From positions 66,433,045 to 66,497,044 of the forward strand of contig CM051032.1 in the NCBI GenBank assembly GCA_027627225.1: a stretch of DNA of 64,000 nt, read 5' to 3'. This stretch comes from Congeria kusceri. Its lineage: Eukaryota > Mollusca > Bivalvia > Myida > Dreissenidae. Made by a program: the position numbers and the translations under genes. Below the pieces are notes generated by a model that was given only the letters and a program-made list of their open reading frames with translations, did no database searches and was not told where the DNA came from. This document shows, in pieces, positions 25,883-38,330 of the stretch; position 1 is the stretch's first letter; every line of letters begins with the position of its first letter.

Positions 25883-26334
25883 CGTTTCTGCTGTCTAAGA
25901 TATTAAAGACCCTATTCGTAACCCATAAACACCAAACACACAAGCAAACGAAAGAAAACAAAGTAATTTGAAATGTAGCTTAAAAAACGATTTAGAATAT
26001 AAAGGGGAATCTAAAACAATAATAACACTGTGTCAATTAAGTTCAATATAATATTGATATTATAATTATAGATTTATAAAACATAATTAAATAACAATAT
26101 GTGACTTCAGAAAATAATACTAGCAGCTTAGTGACTACAATGACATTGCTGAACAAACGAAATATGCCAATTATGAGAAATTAAACAAATACGAAAAATC
26201 TGCGTTTGAAACATCTACTGTCATCGCTACATATTATGCTAGGTTCCCACTATCGTGCGATCCGTCACGAACGCCACGATTGGCCACTCGCAGCTGATCG
26301 TTGTAGTTCTCTTAGATTTCAGGCTTGGATACGA

Positions 26335-26418
26335 TGTGATTCATATTGGCCTTGTTTCTGGGCTGAAGACAGCCGTATACGGCTGTCTGACGCAAAATAA
26401 CAGGGCCAATATGAATTC
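26335..26418. repeat. Nested palindrome
   Basis: The outer arms gtgattcatattggcc and ggccaatatgaattc flank an inner perfect palindrome, agacagccgtatacggctgtct (26369-26390). This is foldback DNA, perhaps a small MITE end-pair. Confidence 0.7.
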
Positions 26419-26942
26419 AACTTATTAATGACAATTTTATTAATTAACTTTATCATATTATGCAGCACCTTTCGGTTTCAATAGTACAAGTATCATAACT
26501 TTTGTTTCAGACGGTAAAACGTTCGCGTTAAGACTTTGACGTCTGCAAACTCAGTTTCCGGCGCATAATATCTGCTTATAGTGAAAGTCGCAAAAGGTTT
26601 AACACCACCAGACGATATTCACTGTTATCCCTACTGCGTCTCGGTAAACCTGGGAGTGCTACATGTAGAAACTTTTAGTAACAAATACAAAGAGCAAAAT
26701 ATGTTAGCGTTTTCAAAATGGCGTCCACAAAAACTTTAAGGCCGAAGTAATCCTGAATCCGGATTGGCCGAATCTCGTATTGGCCGCGTTTTTCCCTATT
26801 ACCCGTTTATTTCCCGTATTGGCCCAGTTTTTTTTTTATTTATTGGCGAGGTTTACATTGTATCAAGCTAACAAACCTAGCAGATTCTCGTTTAATATTG
26901 TAACTTAATTAATAATATTTTGTCTTGCTGATTCAGATATAT

Positions 26943-27193
26943 GTACACTCAACAAAAGTTATAACGCCCCAAATGGAAATAAATGGAAATTGTTGTATTT
27001 TCTTTATTTATGAGAATTGCAGCTTGAGATGTCAGCTAGGATGATTTGAGTTATACATGCAAGTGTTCATACCAAAATATTTGAAAAAAATACGAAAGAA
27101 TTTTGTGTTCACCATGGCACATCTGAAATTCTTATAAATAAAGAAAATACAACAATGCCCATTTGGTGCGTTATAACGTTTGTTGAGTGTATG
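26943..27193. mobile_element. Mariner-like MITE
   Basis: The inverted ends cactcaacaaaagttataac and, on minus, cactcaacaaacgttataac extend inward to a shared gc(a/c)ccaaatgg and then attgttgtattttctttatt. The element is about 250 bp and both outer ends abut TA, which fits a Tc1/mariner-type TA target duplication. There is no coding capacity. Confidence 0.8.
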
Positions 27194-27434
27194 TGTAAAC
27201 TAATCAAAGATTAACAAGCAAAAGAGATAAGAGAAATATAAGAAATTAAATAAAAAAAAAAAAAAAAAAATTTCGAAATATATGTTTGGCATTGCTATAT
27301 ATAAGTGAATAACAACACTCGAAATGTTTTATTCACACTATCATTGGCCTGCTAAGTCAGATATATGTAAATGTTGGTTATACATCGAAAGCTCAAACAC
27401 TGCATTTTTTTCATATATAAAAAAAACTATAAAT

Positions 27435-27720
27435 GTATAAGGATTGCGCATGACCGGTAATCGTGTAATAGGGGCTGACAGACGACAGCCAGGTGCCATT
27501 TTTTTGTTTTAGTTTCGTCTCATGTCTCTGAAATTACAAATACATATATATTATTTTTATAATAGATGTAAAAAAATTTATAAGGATTGCGCATGACCGG
27601 TAATCGTCAAATAGGGGAGCCCGACAGAAGACAGCCAGATGCCATTTTTTGTTTTAGTTTCGTCTCATGTCTCTGAAATTACATATAAATATATATTATT
27701 TTTATAATAGATTTTTGAAA
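27435..27720. repeat. 143-bp tandem duplication
   Basis: The block starting ataaggattgcgcatgaccg (27437) recurs at 27580. It includes gacagccag.tgccatttt, gttttagtttcgtctcatgt and the ttatttttataatagat end. Confidence 0.9.
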
Positions 27721-28548
27721 TCAAATAACATTTACCCTAAAAAATAATAGTTGTATAGTTGTTGTAACAAGATCGTATATTACTACTACTATCAAAACAA
27801 TATTTGATTTGGAGATGTGGTTGTAAGCAAATTGAAAATGATCGTGTTGTGTACAGTGTATTACAATCAATTTAAGAACAATATATTGGTATTCCATTAC
27901 GTTTATAGACAGGAGTCACAAGCTCGCTTAAAGGTCATTGTAGAATACTGGTGCCAATGATGATGCGCTCCCGACAAAAACGAACTACAAATAACAGCGC
28001 AAAATACAGATGATGCGAAGTGGCGACGTAACTATTGAACTCAATTGTTTTGCATAACCATTAATGATCATATCCAATTACAACTTCTATACTTCTGTTT
28101 ATTATTATTCCAGACAAGGTCAACTGCCTCCGTGAAGATAATATTCTTTCAAAAACTCTGCCGTGTGTTTAGGGCACTGAACAACTGTGTGAAGTGCTTC
28201 AACCCTGAAAAAACTCGGCAAAATGTTTATCATCTTTATATGTACTCTTCGTCAGACACTCCAAAAGCGAATGAATAGCAAAAGGCATACAGACAAACGG
28301 GATATTTGTACGTCTATTATCATATTCACGTTTAAGATTATTTTGTTTTTAATCCAAACATATGGCATTGAGCATAGATGAACAGCAAGGGCGACTACTG
28401 CAGAGATATTGGCCTCTATTGTATTCAGTTCATGGAGTTATTCACATGGAGCAAAATAAACCTCTCAGCACACGAATATCAGCAAAATATATCATATTCA
28501 CACATAAAGAGACAAAAAACTTAAACATTATTACTCGCTAAAAATGTA
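27721..28548. other. No gene seen
   Basis: AT-rich intergenic DNA. A plus open frame at 28045-28278 has no recognisable domain. I searched by eye for a final discoidin-type exon of gene B on minus and did not find one. Confidence 0.35.
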
Positions 28549-28700
28549 AACTAATTTTGGAAACTTTTGACGTCGCCATATGAGTAAGAGAATATCGATG
28601 TAATCAAAATCATTCGAGTCGCTTGTAATGTTAACTAAATTTGAATACTTTTGACGTCGCCATATGAGTAGGAGAATATCGATGTAATCGAAATAATTCG
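28549..28700. repeat. 82-bp tandem duplication
   Basis: Two copies of a block containing acttttgacgtcgccatatg followed by agtaagagaatatcgatgta, starting near 28544 and 28627, with a few substitutions. Confidence 0.85.
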
Positions 28701-28865
28701 GGTTAGGTATGTGCTCACGCCATAAAATACAACACTTTCGGAAATTCGGAGATGTTTCACATTGATATGGTTACCGTATAAGTATTGCACAATATGAACA
28801 TTTTATAATAGTGTAAGAATAAACAGAGACTGATATGTGTATGTAGTTACTATACAAAAATTATA

Positions 28866-29365
<500 letters not shown>

Positions 29366-29569
29366 TAAATAAAGGCACTTACATTTAATTCGGGACTAAA
29401 TATCCGCGCCTCGGAGATTAACTCGGCACGATCCCTTGACCATAATGTAATCCAGACGCCATCTGTCAGGCGCAGGCCTTGGATTGACGTCACAGAGCCA
29501 GCGTACCATGTCTCGTAAATGTCCATTCGACCAACCTTGACGGCAGTGGCGAATTCCAGCTGCATGCAT

Positions 29570-30040
29570 TCAGGAAATAGCAGATGACACAGTGAACAAT
29601 TAAATTCTCCCAATCCGCATGCAGTGAAATTTCATTGTACAAAGTAAACAATTTAAAACAAATAAATATGGTCAACCACGTTAACTGTTAATCAACAAAG
29701 TGGCTGTTAACGTGCCTGAATAGCATTTAATCATGCTGAACTGTCTTATCGCAAAGCACGTATGTTTCATAGCATGCTATGTTGAATAAGTCATATATAC
29801 GTGTTAAATAAAAGCGGACATGTGCCTTTAATGCGCTTCCTAATAATCAAAATACTGACATTAGTTATTATACCATTAGAACTTATCTCCACTTACACTT
29901 AAAGAAGTAAATGCTTCATATTGTATTCGATCTTTAAAATGTTAAAACATATAATATTGTATAACCTTATAGCGTCCTACTGTAAATTTACTGTTAATTT
30001 ATATATTAATCTCCCAAAGAAAATAGTTCAGCCATGAAAT
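29570..30040. other. Gene B intron, nothing else seen
   Basis: AT-rich DNA between the two discoidin-like exons of gene B. No further exon or repeat family was recognised. Confidence 0.4.
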
Positions 30041-30306
30041 GTACGAACCTCAAGGAATTCGTTTTTGGAGTCACGATTGTTTGGTGCAACACACCAAGAT
30101 AACGAAATGTCACCGTATTTTGGGTACACATCAGGGGGTCCTATTACTTGTGCCGCACTCCAGCTGCCAATAGAATGCCCGAATCGTATAAATTACGTCT
30201 ACATGATAAACATCCTAGGTTATTTTTTCCACCCCAACATCTAATAGATTTTCAAACGCAGATAGAATCATTACGCTGTTTGTGCTAAGTTGAGCTAAGA
30301 GCTAAG

Positions 30307-30490
30307 AGGTCGTAATGGTGTTGTGGATATGGCGTCCGCCTTGCGATCGGGAGGTCCCGGGTTCGATCCCCACTCATGGAGCGTTCTCAAGATCTTTCCA
30401 AAGACACCAAGTACTGATTCTACCCAGAAAAGGAATTGAGAGTGTCACTATAAGCAAATGGCTTTCGATGCAATGGAGCTTAAATAAATA
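30307..30490 (+). repeat. tRNA-derived SINE, fuller copy
   Basis: The tRNA-like head ggtcgtaatggtgttgtgga has the B box ggttcgatccc. It is followed by the core caagtactgattctaccca and the end tggctttcgatgcaatggag, then an A/T-rich tail. It is the longer relative of the element at 759-890 and lies upstream of the gene B exon at 30185. Confidence 0.8.
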
Positions 30491-31400
30491 GGTTTACATT
30501 AAGTTGAGCTAAGTTGATCAAACCATAGATTTAAATGTTTAACAACAATATACTTATTAACAACACACACTATAGTCTTTCATAGTGGCATACCAGTTGT
30601 CCATTATATACATGAAGGTGATTCTGTGTCATAAATACAAATCATTAAATTATAAGGGTATTCCATGAAAATGTAGAACATAGTGCGAGTACAGTATTAT
30701 TGAAGATATTACAGAGATAATAATGGACTTGCTTGTCGCTTGTGTACTGTGATGAAAATGCACGAATGTGTGAAACCCATTGCTCAGCTGTAAACAACAA
30801 TGGGAAAATGTATTGATATATAGCCGTGAGCACAAAATATAATATTTTTAATCAAAACATATACATGTATTTAAATTTTGACCAATTGTTCATGAAGTTT
30901 TATTATCATGATCCAGAGGTCAACAAGCAAAACGTTAACTTTTCAATTAACAAACCTTTGAAACATAATAAGATGATGGTTATACAAATAAAATGGTGTT
31001 GGCTTTTTATATGAATGTTGGTATTTAGACATCGGCATAGAATCTCGTAGTTCCATGTGAAAGAAGACCATTTGGTGAACAGAAATATGATAGTTTAGTT
31101 ATGTAAATTTTACTTCTTTGCACATTCTTAATTACGAAAACAACAATCAATTTCAATGTTTAGATAATACAGAATTCGCCAATTGCTTTCCCAACTGTCT
31201 AAAAATGTGTCAAAAACACATAAAACTTATATATATAAACACTAATCTTGTATCGCATCTAGTATGGATTTTTGAGTCCAAATAATAGGCAATATATTTG
31301 CAACGAAACAAATATCATGTGTAATATGTGGTTTCAATTAATATGTTTTTCATTATTTCCTTAACTTCAAAACTACAGAAAAAAGTTTAAACGGCAAACA
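30491..31400. other. No gene seen
   Basis: AT-rich intronic DNA within the span of gene B. Short open frames only. Confidence 0.4.
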
Positions 31401-31408
31401 AAATACAC

Positions 31409-31789
31409 CAAGAGCACTGCAAATCACAGCCAAATGTATACATCAAGAGCACTGCAAATCACAGCCAAATGTATACATCAAGAGCACTGCAAATCACAGC
31501 CAAATGTATACATCAAGAGCACTGCAAATCACAGCCAAATGTATACATCAAGAGCACTGCAAATCACAGCCAAATGTATACATCAAGAGCACTGCAAATC
31601 ACAGCCAAATGTATACATCAAGAGCACTGCAAATCACAGCCAAATGTATACATCAAGAGCACTGCAAATCACAGCCAAATGTATACATCAAGAGCACTGC
31701 AAATCACAGCCAAATGTATACATCAAGAGCACTGCAAATCACAGCCAAATGTATACATCAAGAGCACTGCAAATCACAGCCAAATGTAT
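31409..31789. repeat. 35-bp minisatellite, about 11 near-identical copies
   Basis: The unit is aagagcactgcaaatcacag followed by ccaaatgtatacatc. Copies are essentially identical. Because 35 is not a multiple of 3, each frame cycles through the same three peptide phases and all stay open, producing overlapping apparent frames that are not genes. There are no spacers, so this is not a CRISPR array. It lies about 100 bp from the gene B Sushi exon. Confidence 0.97.
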
Positions 31790-33109
31790 ATGTTTAAAAA
31801 AAATAAATGCTTAAAATACATATAACCGTCCTTGTAAGACACTCTAGAATAGATAAAGTTTAAAATAATCATAAACCAAGTCGTTCTCTACCTGGTAACG
31901 ATCTTCTCGCCCTGAAGGGTATATCCAGGCAGACATGTTACCAGTTTTCTGTTCCCCTGACTATACATATTGCCATGGACTTGCCCGGTGGTGTACTTTC
32001 CCGAATCGCCGACATTCTGTTATTCAAAACGTATATGCGTATACATGTAATCAAATCAAAACAATATTTGTCATTGAATGTCAATAATATATATAGTTGG
32101 TTTATTTATTATAATAGGAAGTAAATTAGTTTTACAATATAGAAATATCAAATAACATAATTAACTGTAATCAGTTACAATGCAAACGAATGGAATGATG
32201 TTTTAGAAGATTATCATCTAAAAAGGTTAAATTTATTAGGATAAAACATTTTGGATAGTATTTTCATCATTTTCAGATGTTTTATATAGATATCTTCATT
32301 AACATTTATTATTGCTAAAAACTACGTATGCATATGTCGGCCATCTTGGATTATTATTTTTTTGTCTTTAAGTGCAACTGTGCCAAATATGGTGCTTTTC
32401 AAATTTTCTGAAGTATTTTGTGAAGGATTTATCCCACTAATTATATAGTGTTTTATCCAGACCTAATCAGCGCGGAGCCGCGCCACGCTCCTTTATTGAT
32501 CCGTATAATATATAAATAATGAACATTAATAGAACACCAAATGAAAAATGCTTTGCCTACAATACTAATACTTACCTTCTGTTACGCATGAAATAGTTTG
32601 ACTTGTCTTGTGACATGTTGTCAGTTTCGTTTTGTTAAAGACGCACGTGCTGTTACACTCTGTCAATAACTGCAAAATAGACACTTCATTAAAACATGTG
32701 CGTTTTTTTTGCTATTGGTTCTCAAATCATTTTTCTCGATATTCTTACCTGACCCTTTTTCATTAAGTCATTGACAATTCTGGAAAATGCACAAACAGTA
32801 GATTTCGATGTCTTTTTCGCAAACAGTTTTGGAAAAGTAGTTGCAATGCGATAATTGCGATGGCTGTGCATAAGGTAAAGTTTTGCTTTTTTTTAAATAA
32901 TAATTTTCTGTCCAATGATGACAAATGATGTTAATGCAGGCTCTGAAGACATCAAAGTTGCGTGTACAAATAACTGCATGCAAGTCTTGCAACTATTGGA
33001 AATCAAATTTTATCAATAAATTTTTATGGTCATACGCAAACTGTAAGTTTGGTCAACATTTAATCAAAAATCGTGCGTGCAAGCCAATCATTGATAACTC
33101 GTTGATGTA

Positions 33110-33360
33110 TTTTTGCAAACACAAGGGGTATTACTCTGGTGTTTTTGGACAGATCATGCTTATATTCTACTTCACCTGTAGTCTTACGTTCATAGACAAA
33201 CTGTTCACGATTGGTGAAGATTGGATTGGTCTCTATCCTGAATAATGTCTATTTTTGCATATTTTTTTCACAAACAAAGGACAATAACTCTGGTGTTTCT
33301 GGTCCAATCTTGCTTATATTCGACTTCACCTTTAATCTTATGGTCATAGACATGTTACAT
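33110..33360. repeat. Two related repeat blocks of about 100 bp
   Basis: The pattern 'acaa.gg..attactctggtgttt.tgg..agat' with 'cttatattc.acttcacct' occurs at about 33118 and 33274. This is a diverged tandem or dispersed repeat with no coding value. Confidence 0.6.
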
Positions 33361-33384
33361 AATTTTATCTTTGATTTATATATT

Positions 33385-33540
33385 TTAACTGATAGATAGA
33401 TACTTTATTTCCTCCAAACCAGGAGAGCATAACATATTTACAACAACTATGAACAAGAAATCAATGTAAGTCTAAACACACCATTGTATTATAATATTAA
33501 TACGTACTTAAAGTAAGCATCAAAATCACGTTGTGGAAAA
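33385..33540 (-). mobile_element. Probable LINE 3' end fragment
   Basis: Read on minus, ctcctggtttggaggaaata then aagtatctatctatcag has the form of a LINE 3' terminus: an AATAAA-like stretch followed by a short tandem tail. No protein-coding part is attached. Confidence 0.4.
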
Positions 33541-33583
33541 AGTCAACAACAACACGTGAAATCAGTCAATTCAATTTATCTTT

Positions 33584-33610
33584 CAACGTTTCGGCTTACG
33601 CCTTCATCAG
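33584..33610 (-). ncRNA. Hammerhead-like core motif
   Basis: On minus, CTGATGA is followed by AGGC-GTAA-GCC (a possible three-pair stem II with a GTAA loop) and then GAAAC. This is the conserved hammerhead ribozyme core. A clear stem III and cleavage triplet were not established. Similar 'gatgaag...cgaaacg' phrases occur in Penelope-type retroelements, so it may be a fragment of one. Confidence 0.35.
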
Positions 33611-33619
33611 GATAAAATG

Positions 33620-34320
33620 ACAATTCTACCACGGCACGCGGCTAGTGGTGCATAGATAAAGAAGGAAAGTAACTGTGGGTTATTCTGCAACAAATAATGG
33701 GCGGAGCCTAATGTTTTGAAAATAGTTCCGGAAAATCGAAGAAATTGTTCCGTAAAATGCACGTGCTTAAACGCGCGATAGCAAATTGTGACAAACAAAT
33801 CATTTTCTGCATTATGTAGCACAACAAAACCACACTTGTACTACACATTTTATACTTAAGTTCACGAAAACGTTTACGTTTTGTTAATATGCTTTTAATG
33901 TGCGCTTTTTAGCATCGTATTTTCACTGTATTATATCGATAAGTATGACGTCATTCGTTCAATGTTTATGAATAAAGCTGACGTCATTTTGAATTGTTAT
34001 GATTTATCGACGTCACTGAAACGCATGTGTGAATTCACTTCTCGGAAAATGGGCGGAGTATAGATAAATATAGTTCTCATTCATAGCCTTTAAAAATACG
34101 AATTTTATATAAGATCGTGTTAGAATCGAAATAATTAACGGGTAACAGTTGGTTATTGCGGTAATAACCAACGGGTTGTCGTTCCGATGCTTGTTATCAA
34201 ACCACTCGGGCTACCGCCCTCGTGGTTTAATTCCTACGCATCAAAACTCCAAACAGTTGGTTATTATCGCAATAACCAACAGTTACCCGTCAATTATTTC
34301 TTAATTAAACAACGGACGTG
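33620..34320 (-). mobile_element. 700-bp dispersed repeat, copy 1
   Basis: On minus it begins with the inverted-repeat end (taattgacgggtaactgttggttattgcg...). It continues through tgacgtca-containing and 'gggcggag' segments and ends with ccactagccgcgtgccgtgg at 33627-33650. It matches 61650-62265 on plus almost throughout, plus a fragment at 62605-62700. The inverted arms (aacagttggttattgcggta / taatcgcaataaccaacagt) enclose a loop at 34176-34255. The class is unknown; no protein is seen. Confidence 0.8.
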
Positions 34321-35940
34321 ACGTCATGCAATAACGTTACGTTATTTTTTGGCGGAAAAACGTATAGAAATAAGTATACATGTTTAAATTAATGAAGAAT
34401 TTACAACATACAAGATATAGATACGTAAAACAGTTAATTAAAGCGACATGCAAGTTAGCGTACCATAGAGAACTATTATTTATCATAATAATTGTCATGA
34501 TAATCATACGTAAGCATATAGTAATAATACGTAAACATATACGTGCGTTCTGTTATTGAATTCTGTATATCTATTATGTAATTACTGCCCATAGATTGTA
34601 CGTGTATTCTAATACGAAGGCGAAATTTAGAAAACATCATAAATTATCTAAGCAGCTAACAGAACTAATGCTCCGATTACGATGTACCCACCTGCAGTCA
34701 GCCTTAAAAAAGGCTGTGCTAAGGCTTGCTTCCTTTCAAATTAAAAATGATAATAGCAACACAACAACAAGGTACACATATTAAAACATAAACCTGGTCG
34801 CATGCTCGGCGACCAACTTGCACAAGGAGTTGGCAATAAGGATATTAAGATGATTATCTTCATAAGTTCCTATTGCCATTTCAAACAACATGCTGGCTGA
34901 GTGGTATAATTAGTTGTTTAAAAGAAAAATACAAATGTAGAGGGTAATTAATTATTACATTCTATTATGTGAAGATATAAAAAGACATCAGACATAGAAT
35001 CAACCTGTTATGTTTCTTGGCTGACATTGCTTGGCTATTCATGAAGTTTAGGCATGTTTGTTAAATTTAGATTATTATTTTTATTATTGTATGTATGTTT
35101 ATTTTTAAAAAAATAGTAACAATTTTTTTCTTGTATGGTTTTCACAGTCCTGTAAAATGCATGCATGAACACGGTCCTATTTTATTGTGAAAAATATCGT
35201 TCTGTTCAACTGCTACAACTATTATTTTAATATTGGTGATTTTGTCAGTATTTTGCAACATATTTTGGTCAAAGTTGTACATATCGATTCAACAGAAATA
35301 TTTTATAAATATCATCATTTTGTTTGTAATACTGACAATACGAATTTTTTTTTATCTGTATGATTGTTGTACAAAAAAAAATTTACATCAACAAATTGTT
35401 TACAGTGGTAAAATAACATTTGAACGCGAATCTTAATATCACACCCCAAATATAATGCAAAAAATATTTACAAACTTTATCTGCATTTAAAATTAAACAA
35501 TTTTAAAAATACATATTTTTGATTTTGAAATGTTTTTAAAGATGGCAAAATATTACTTCAGTTGTTTTAGGAAATACAATAATAAAAATACAATAAAGAT
35601 ACAATAATGATAATAGCCAACATTGTTTCAAGGCCACAAAGCACTGCTACTGACAGTATTGACAATTATTTGATGCCGACTCCGGCAGTCTGCAACTTAA
35701 GATTGTGGTTGTACTGGTAATCGAACTGAAAGTAATCCATGAATTCTGAAAATGTTTGTAAAAGTTGGTCTCAGTTCAGGATTTAATGGTGATTTTGACA
35801 GCAACCTGTTGATGGTAACAAAGGTATTAATGTGTAGCCAGTAGATATTGGCGATGATGATGGTTAAATGCTGATGAGGAAATGGGTTAAGATACTAATA
35901 ATGATGATATGTATTCATATTTTTGTGATTGCATTGTTTA
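34321..35940. other. No gene seen
   Basis: AT-rich intergenic DNA with several A- and T-runs. Open frames at 34596-34784 and 35233-35436 lack domains and splice support. Confidence 0.4.
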
Positions 35941-35944
35941 AACG

Positions 35945-37350
35945 TTAGTGATAAGTGTGTAGATGTTAGTAATCAGAAGTGTGCAGATGTTAGTGATGAG
36001 AAATGTTTAGATGTTAGTGATGAGACGTGTGTAGGTGTAAGTGATGAGACGTGTGCAGGTGTTAGTCATGAGACGTGTGTAGATGTTAGTGATGAGAAGT
36101 GTGTAGGTGTTAGTGATGAGACGTGTGTAGGTGTTAGTGATGAGAAATGTTTAGATGTTAGTGATGAAAAATGTTTAGATGTTAGTGATGAGAAATGTTT
36201 AGATGTTAGTGATGAGAAGTGTGTAGGTGTTAGTGATGAGACGTGTGTAGGTGTAAGTGATGAGACCTGTGTAGGTGTTAGTGATGATAAGTGTGTAGGT
36301 GTTAGTGATGAGACGTGTGCAGGTGTTAGTCATGAGACGTGTGTAAGTGTTAGTGATGAGACGTGTGTAGGTGTTAGTGATGAGACGTGTGTAGGTGTTA
36401 GTGATGAGACGTGTGTAGATGACGTGTGTAGATGTTAGTGATGAGACGTGTGTAGGTGTTAGTGATGAGACGTGTGTAGGTGTTAGTGATGAGACGTGTG
36501 TAGGTGTTAGTGATGAGACGTGTGTAGGTGTTAGCGATGAGACGTGTGTAGGTGTTAGCGATGAGACGTGTGTAGGTGTTAGTGATGAGACGTGTGTAGG
36601 TGTTAGTGATGAGACGTGTGTAGGTGTTAGTGATGAGACGTGTGTAGGTGTTAGTGATGAGACGTGTGTAGGTGTTAGTGATGAGACGTGTGTAGGTGTT
36701 AGTGATGAGACGTGTGTAGGTGTTAGTGATGAGACGTGTGTAGGTGTTAGTGATGAGACGTGTGTAAGTGTTAGTGATGAGACGTGTGTAGATGTTAGTG
36801 ATGAGACGTGTGTAGGTGTTAGTGATGAGACGTGTGTAGGTGTTAGTGATGAGACGTGTGTAGGTGTTAGTGATGAGACGTGTGTAGGTGTTAGTGATGA
36901 GACGTGTGTAGGTGTTAGTCATGAGATATGTGTAGATATCAGTGATATAAAGTGTGTAGATGTTAGTGATAGAAGTGTGTCGATATTAGTGATGAGAAGT
37001 GTGTAGATGTTAATGATGAGAGGTGTGTAGGTGTTAGTGATGAGAAGTGTGTAGATGTTAGTAATGAGAAGTGTGTAGGTGTTAGTGATGACAAGTGTGT
37101 AGATATTAGTGATGAGAATTGTGTAGATGTTAGAAGTGTGTAGATGTTATTAATGAGAAGTGTGTACATGTGAGAAGTGTGTAGATGTTAGTGATGGGAG
37201 AATTGTAGATGTTACTGATGAGAAGTATATAGATGTTAGTGATGAGAAGTGTGTAGGTGTTAGTGATGAAAAGTGTGTATATGTTAGTGATGAGAACTCT
37301 GTTGATGTTGGTGTTATGTGTGTACACGTTGATGATGACAATGATTAGGT
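35945..37350. repeat. 24-bp minisatellite, about 58 copies
   Basis: The consensus unit is gatgagacgtgtgtaggtgt plus tagt (24 bp). The central part (36440-36920) is nearly uniform; the left end has gatgagaaatgtttagat variants, and the right end degrades toward 37900 as 'gatgttg' motifs. Since 24 is a multiple of 3, two plus-strand frames (repeating CVGVSDET) and one minus frame (repeating TNTYTRLI) stay open for up to 195 codons. There is no start context or flanking exon. A one-frame slip near 36420 separates the two plus frames. Confidence 0.95.
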
Positions 37351-38104
37351 GTTGGTGATGATAAGTGTGTAGAATTCAGTGATGATAATTTTAAATGCTG
37401 GTAATGAGATTTGTGTTTTTGGTGATAATGTGCATGTGGATGTTTGTGATTATAAGACTGTGTCTAGAATGTTGGTGATAATTTGAATGTTTGTAGATTT
37501 TGTTGCAAATAAGAATGCAGATGTTGGTGATTTGTATGGTTAGATGTTGATGATAAGAAAAGAAGTGTGTATATGTTGGTTAGGAGAAGTGTGTAGATGT
37601 TGATGATAATGCTGTTTAGTTGATCAAGGTAAGAAAGGTAGAATGTTAGTCATGAAAAGTCTGTATATAGTGATATTGATCATGTTGCTGGTGATTACAA
37701 TGTAGTCTAAGATGTTGATTATGATAAGGGTGTAAATGTTGATGGTGAGAAAAATGTTGCTGGCGATGATGATGTAGGTTTGAGTTACAATAATCATTAT
37801 GTGTCAATTTTATGGTGGTAATGTTATAATTAATAAGGATGATATAACTGTAAATGATGCTGATAATGATGATGAAGATGGTGGTGGAAGTGACAGTGAT
37901 GAATAATTTTTAGCAACCAATTTATATTGATTCCAGGCTGACAAAGTCAAGCACAAAGTCAAGCACTATTATGATTCTAATAATTGTGATCAACCGTTTA
38001 GTAAATTAATATTGTACCAACAACAGATTATACAAAATTAAGGACTCATGTTTCGATTCCCCATGTTGAAAAATATTAACACAAAGAAGCAAGAAAGCTT
38101 GTTG

Positions 38105-38330
38105 AGAGCAGGACCTCTACCATGACAGTTCAGGACCTCTATCATGACAGTTCAGGACCTCTACCATGATAGTTCAGGACCTCTACCATGACAGTTCAGG
38201 ACCTCTACCATGACAGTTCAGGACCTCTATCATGACAGTTCAGGACCTCTATCATGACAGTTCAGGACCTCTACCATGACAGTTCAGGACCTCTACCATG
38301 ACAGTTTAGGACCTCTACCATGACAGTTTA
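38105..38330. repeat. 22-bp minisatellite, about 10 copies
   Basis: The unit is gacagttcaggacctctaccat (22 bp), with accat/atcat variants. The last copies carry gttta instead of gttca. Confidence 0.95.

Larger units (their letters stand above)
29383..32669 (-). pseudogene. Gene B: partial paralogue of gene A
   Basis: Exons on minus are as follows. 32669-32576 starts LLTECNSTCVF and is rich in Cys, matching gene A's VITECSNVCP exon but longer. 32016-31892 is the N-terminal half of a Sushi module, GNRKLVTCLPGYTLQGEKI, and ends before the expected second half. About 30185-30049 contains WSAAQVIGPPDVYPKYGD and NEFLE. 29559-29383 contains VGRMDIYETWYAGSV and ITLW, and ends in phase 0. The last two exons match gene A's discoidin-like exons residue by residue over most of their length. 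No PAN exon, no second Sushi half and no terminal discoidin exon were found, and the phases of the first two exons do not agree. It is probably a decayed or rearranged tandem duplicate; unrecognised exons remain possible. Confidence 0.6.

Noticed and set aside
31409..31789. CRISPR-like array
   Set aside because: The 35-bp units are directly adjacent with no spacers, and the sequence is eukaryotic.
33607..33822. Conserved 71-codon frame shared with 62088-62312
   Set aside because: The similarity comes from the 700-bp dispersed repeat. The frames are not maintained along the rest of the element.
35929..37006. CVGVSDET repeat frames as a Cys-rich repeat protein
   Set aside because: Both strands are open, the frame slips near 36420, and no flanking exon or start context is seen.
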